Source of the DNA: Candidatus Poribacteria bacterium
GTDB lineage: Bacteria > Poribacteria > WGA-4E > WGA-3G
Assembly (NCBI GenBank): GCA_009835515.1
Contig: VXXH01000636.1
Coordinates: forward strand, 1-6,451
DNA: 6,451 nucleotides
Direction: 5' to 3'
The notes beneath the pieces are model-generated. The model saw nothing but the letters and a program-made list of their open reading frames with translations, searched no databases and had not been told where the DNA came from. Both the position numbers and the translations under genes were made by a program. Below, piece after piece: positions 5,565 to 6,451 of this stretch; position 1 is the stretch's first letter, and each line of letters starts with the position of its first letter.

Positions 5565-6451
5565 TGTTTGATATACCGGATTTGACCAGTTGCAAACCCA
5601 GTTAACCAAAAAAACCGTACGCAGAGCAGTAAACGTCTCAAATTGCGCTTTATAATCCGCTGACAGCGATCGCACCTTTTGATAGCCACCGAAGAACGCA
5701 GACCATTGTGTTTGGAAATCTGGACGGTGCCGCAAATAAGAGAGGGTTGGCACACAATCATAGAGATAGTAACCCAGACCACAGTCGCTAAAATCAATAA
5801 AATGTATGTTCTGACCATGAAAGAGGAAATTAGCAGGTTGGGAATCACCATGAATCATTCCAAAAACCTCTGAACTTTTGCCGATCTGTTCCATCTGTGT
5901 ACAAAGTTCTCGAATCCCTGTCTCAAACACTGAAAGATCCCTGAGCGAAAAAAAACGGTCCCCCACACCTGGGCAGAGCACAGTGTTCTCGCCCAACAGA
6001 ATAGTTTCATCCAAGCGCGGTCTGTCAAATTTATCTGGCAATACGAACGTTTCAGCGTGTCGATGGAGCCTAGCGATAAATGAACCAACGCGTTCGAGTT
6101 CTTTGAGCGTTAACAGATCGTGATTCCGAAAGCGTCCAGGGATCCATCGGAATAAAACACAATGTCTCGGTTCAGGCACACCAGCAACAGATACTTTCTG
6201 AACGAACGTTCCGTCAGCAGCTGGCACAGGTTCAGGAACAACCAAACTCGCTTGAGTCCGTAGCGCGGACAACCACAAAAGCTCAGATCCTATCATCTCT
6301 GGAGGGTACTTTCCTGGACGCGCAATTCGCAAAATGTATTGCCTTGGGACATTCGGAGTCTTTATTTTATTGATTTGTTGAGTAGTTAGATCTACACGGA
6401 AGACTGTATTATCTGTGTTTGACAAAAAGCGCAATGAGACTTCACTAATAT
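5562..6451 (-). CDS. Aminoglycoside-phosphotransferase-fold kinase, 5' end outside window
   Basis: This belongs to the phosphotransferase enzyme family (APH / homoserine-kinase-II / SrkA-like). Numbering from a TTG at 6434, LSNTDNTVFRV (4-14) is the nucleotide-binding hairpin, and ILRIARPG (34-41) holds Arg36 where many kinases have the ATP-contacting Lys, a common variant here. Glu51 in SELLWLSAL is the likely helix-C Glu. The catalytic loop is HGDSQPANF, with Asp197 and Asn202, and Asp214 in IDFSD is the metal-binding residue. Such enzymes phosphorylate hydroxyls of small molecules or protein Ser/Thr; the substrate is unknown. The frame is open beyond the TTG to the window edge and the TTG has no good ribosome site, while relatives usually have 10-30 residues before this point, so the true start is probably off the window. 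The TGA stop may be premature; see the entry for 5472-5564. The S9 peptidase gene follows on the same strand. Confidence 0.85.
   Translation of the reverse strand, partial: ISEVSLRFLSNTDNTVFRVDLTTQQINKIKTPNVPRQYILRIARPGKYPPEMIGSELLWLSALRTQASLVVPEPVPAADGTFVQKVSVAGVPEPRHCVLFRWIPGRFRNHDLLTLKELERVGSFIARLHRHAETFVLPDKFDRPRLDETILLGENTVLCPGVGDRFFSLRDLSVFETGIRELCTQMEQIGKSSEVFGMIHGDSQPANFLFHGQNIHFIDFSDCGLGYYLYDCVPTLSYLRHRPDFQTQWSAFFGGYQKVRSLSADYKAQFETFTALRTVFLVNWVCNWSNPVYQT

Noticed and set aside
5335..5595. An 86-codon minus-strand ORF between kinase and peptidase, including an ATG overlapping the kinase stop as ATGA
   Set aside because: It overlaps the peptidase start by 35 bases, has an unconvincing composition (basic N-terminus, NNNKRRK run, no fold pattern) and no ribosome site of note. 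The kinase's own frame gives a more protein-like sequence over part of the same stretch.

Overview
The window is ordinary-looking bacterial chromosome, about half G+C by eye, with four protein genes, two on each strand. Gene families point to a Gram-negative-type (diderm) bacterium: the first product has a signal peptide and a predicted outer-membrane barrel ending in phenylalanine. The mix of a CBM9-like/DUF5916 protein, a stand-alone ankyrin protein, an S9 peptidase, an APH-fold kinase and a C6/G6 intergenic repeat reminds me of uncultured sponge-associated or marine lineages such as Candidatus Poribacteria. That assignment is an impression from family content, not a proof.

Layout. Bases 32-2005 (+) encode an exported 657-residue protein with an N-terminal carbohydrate-binding-like beta-sandwich and a DUF5916-type barrel. 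Bases 2006-2431 form a 426-base intergenic region. It holds an extended -10 promoter with a 39-codon ORF behind a good ribosome site, a C6/G6 hairpin repeat that resembles a terminator, a second promoter with a perfect TATAAT, and a leader with three successive palindromes. Bases 2432-3247 (+) encode a cytoplasmic ankyrin-repeat protein. It converges, with a 52-base gap, on a 689-residue S9 prolyl-oligopeptidase-family peptidase (3300-5369, -). Upstream of the peptidase on the same strand is an aminoglycoside-phosphotransferase-fold kinase (5562 to the window edge, -). Its 5' end lies outside the window.

The kinase and peptidase could share a transcript (192 bases apart), but nothing links their substrates. 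The two plus-strand genes appear to be separate transcription units. I see no tRNA, rRNA, CRISPR array, transposase or phage gene.

I found no convincing new multi-gene system. The most checkable oddity is at the 3' end of the kinase gene: its TGA stop is followed, in the same frame, by 29 codons that read like a natural C-terminal amphipathic helix, ending at TAG. This suggests a recent nonsense mutation, an assembly error or readthrough.
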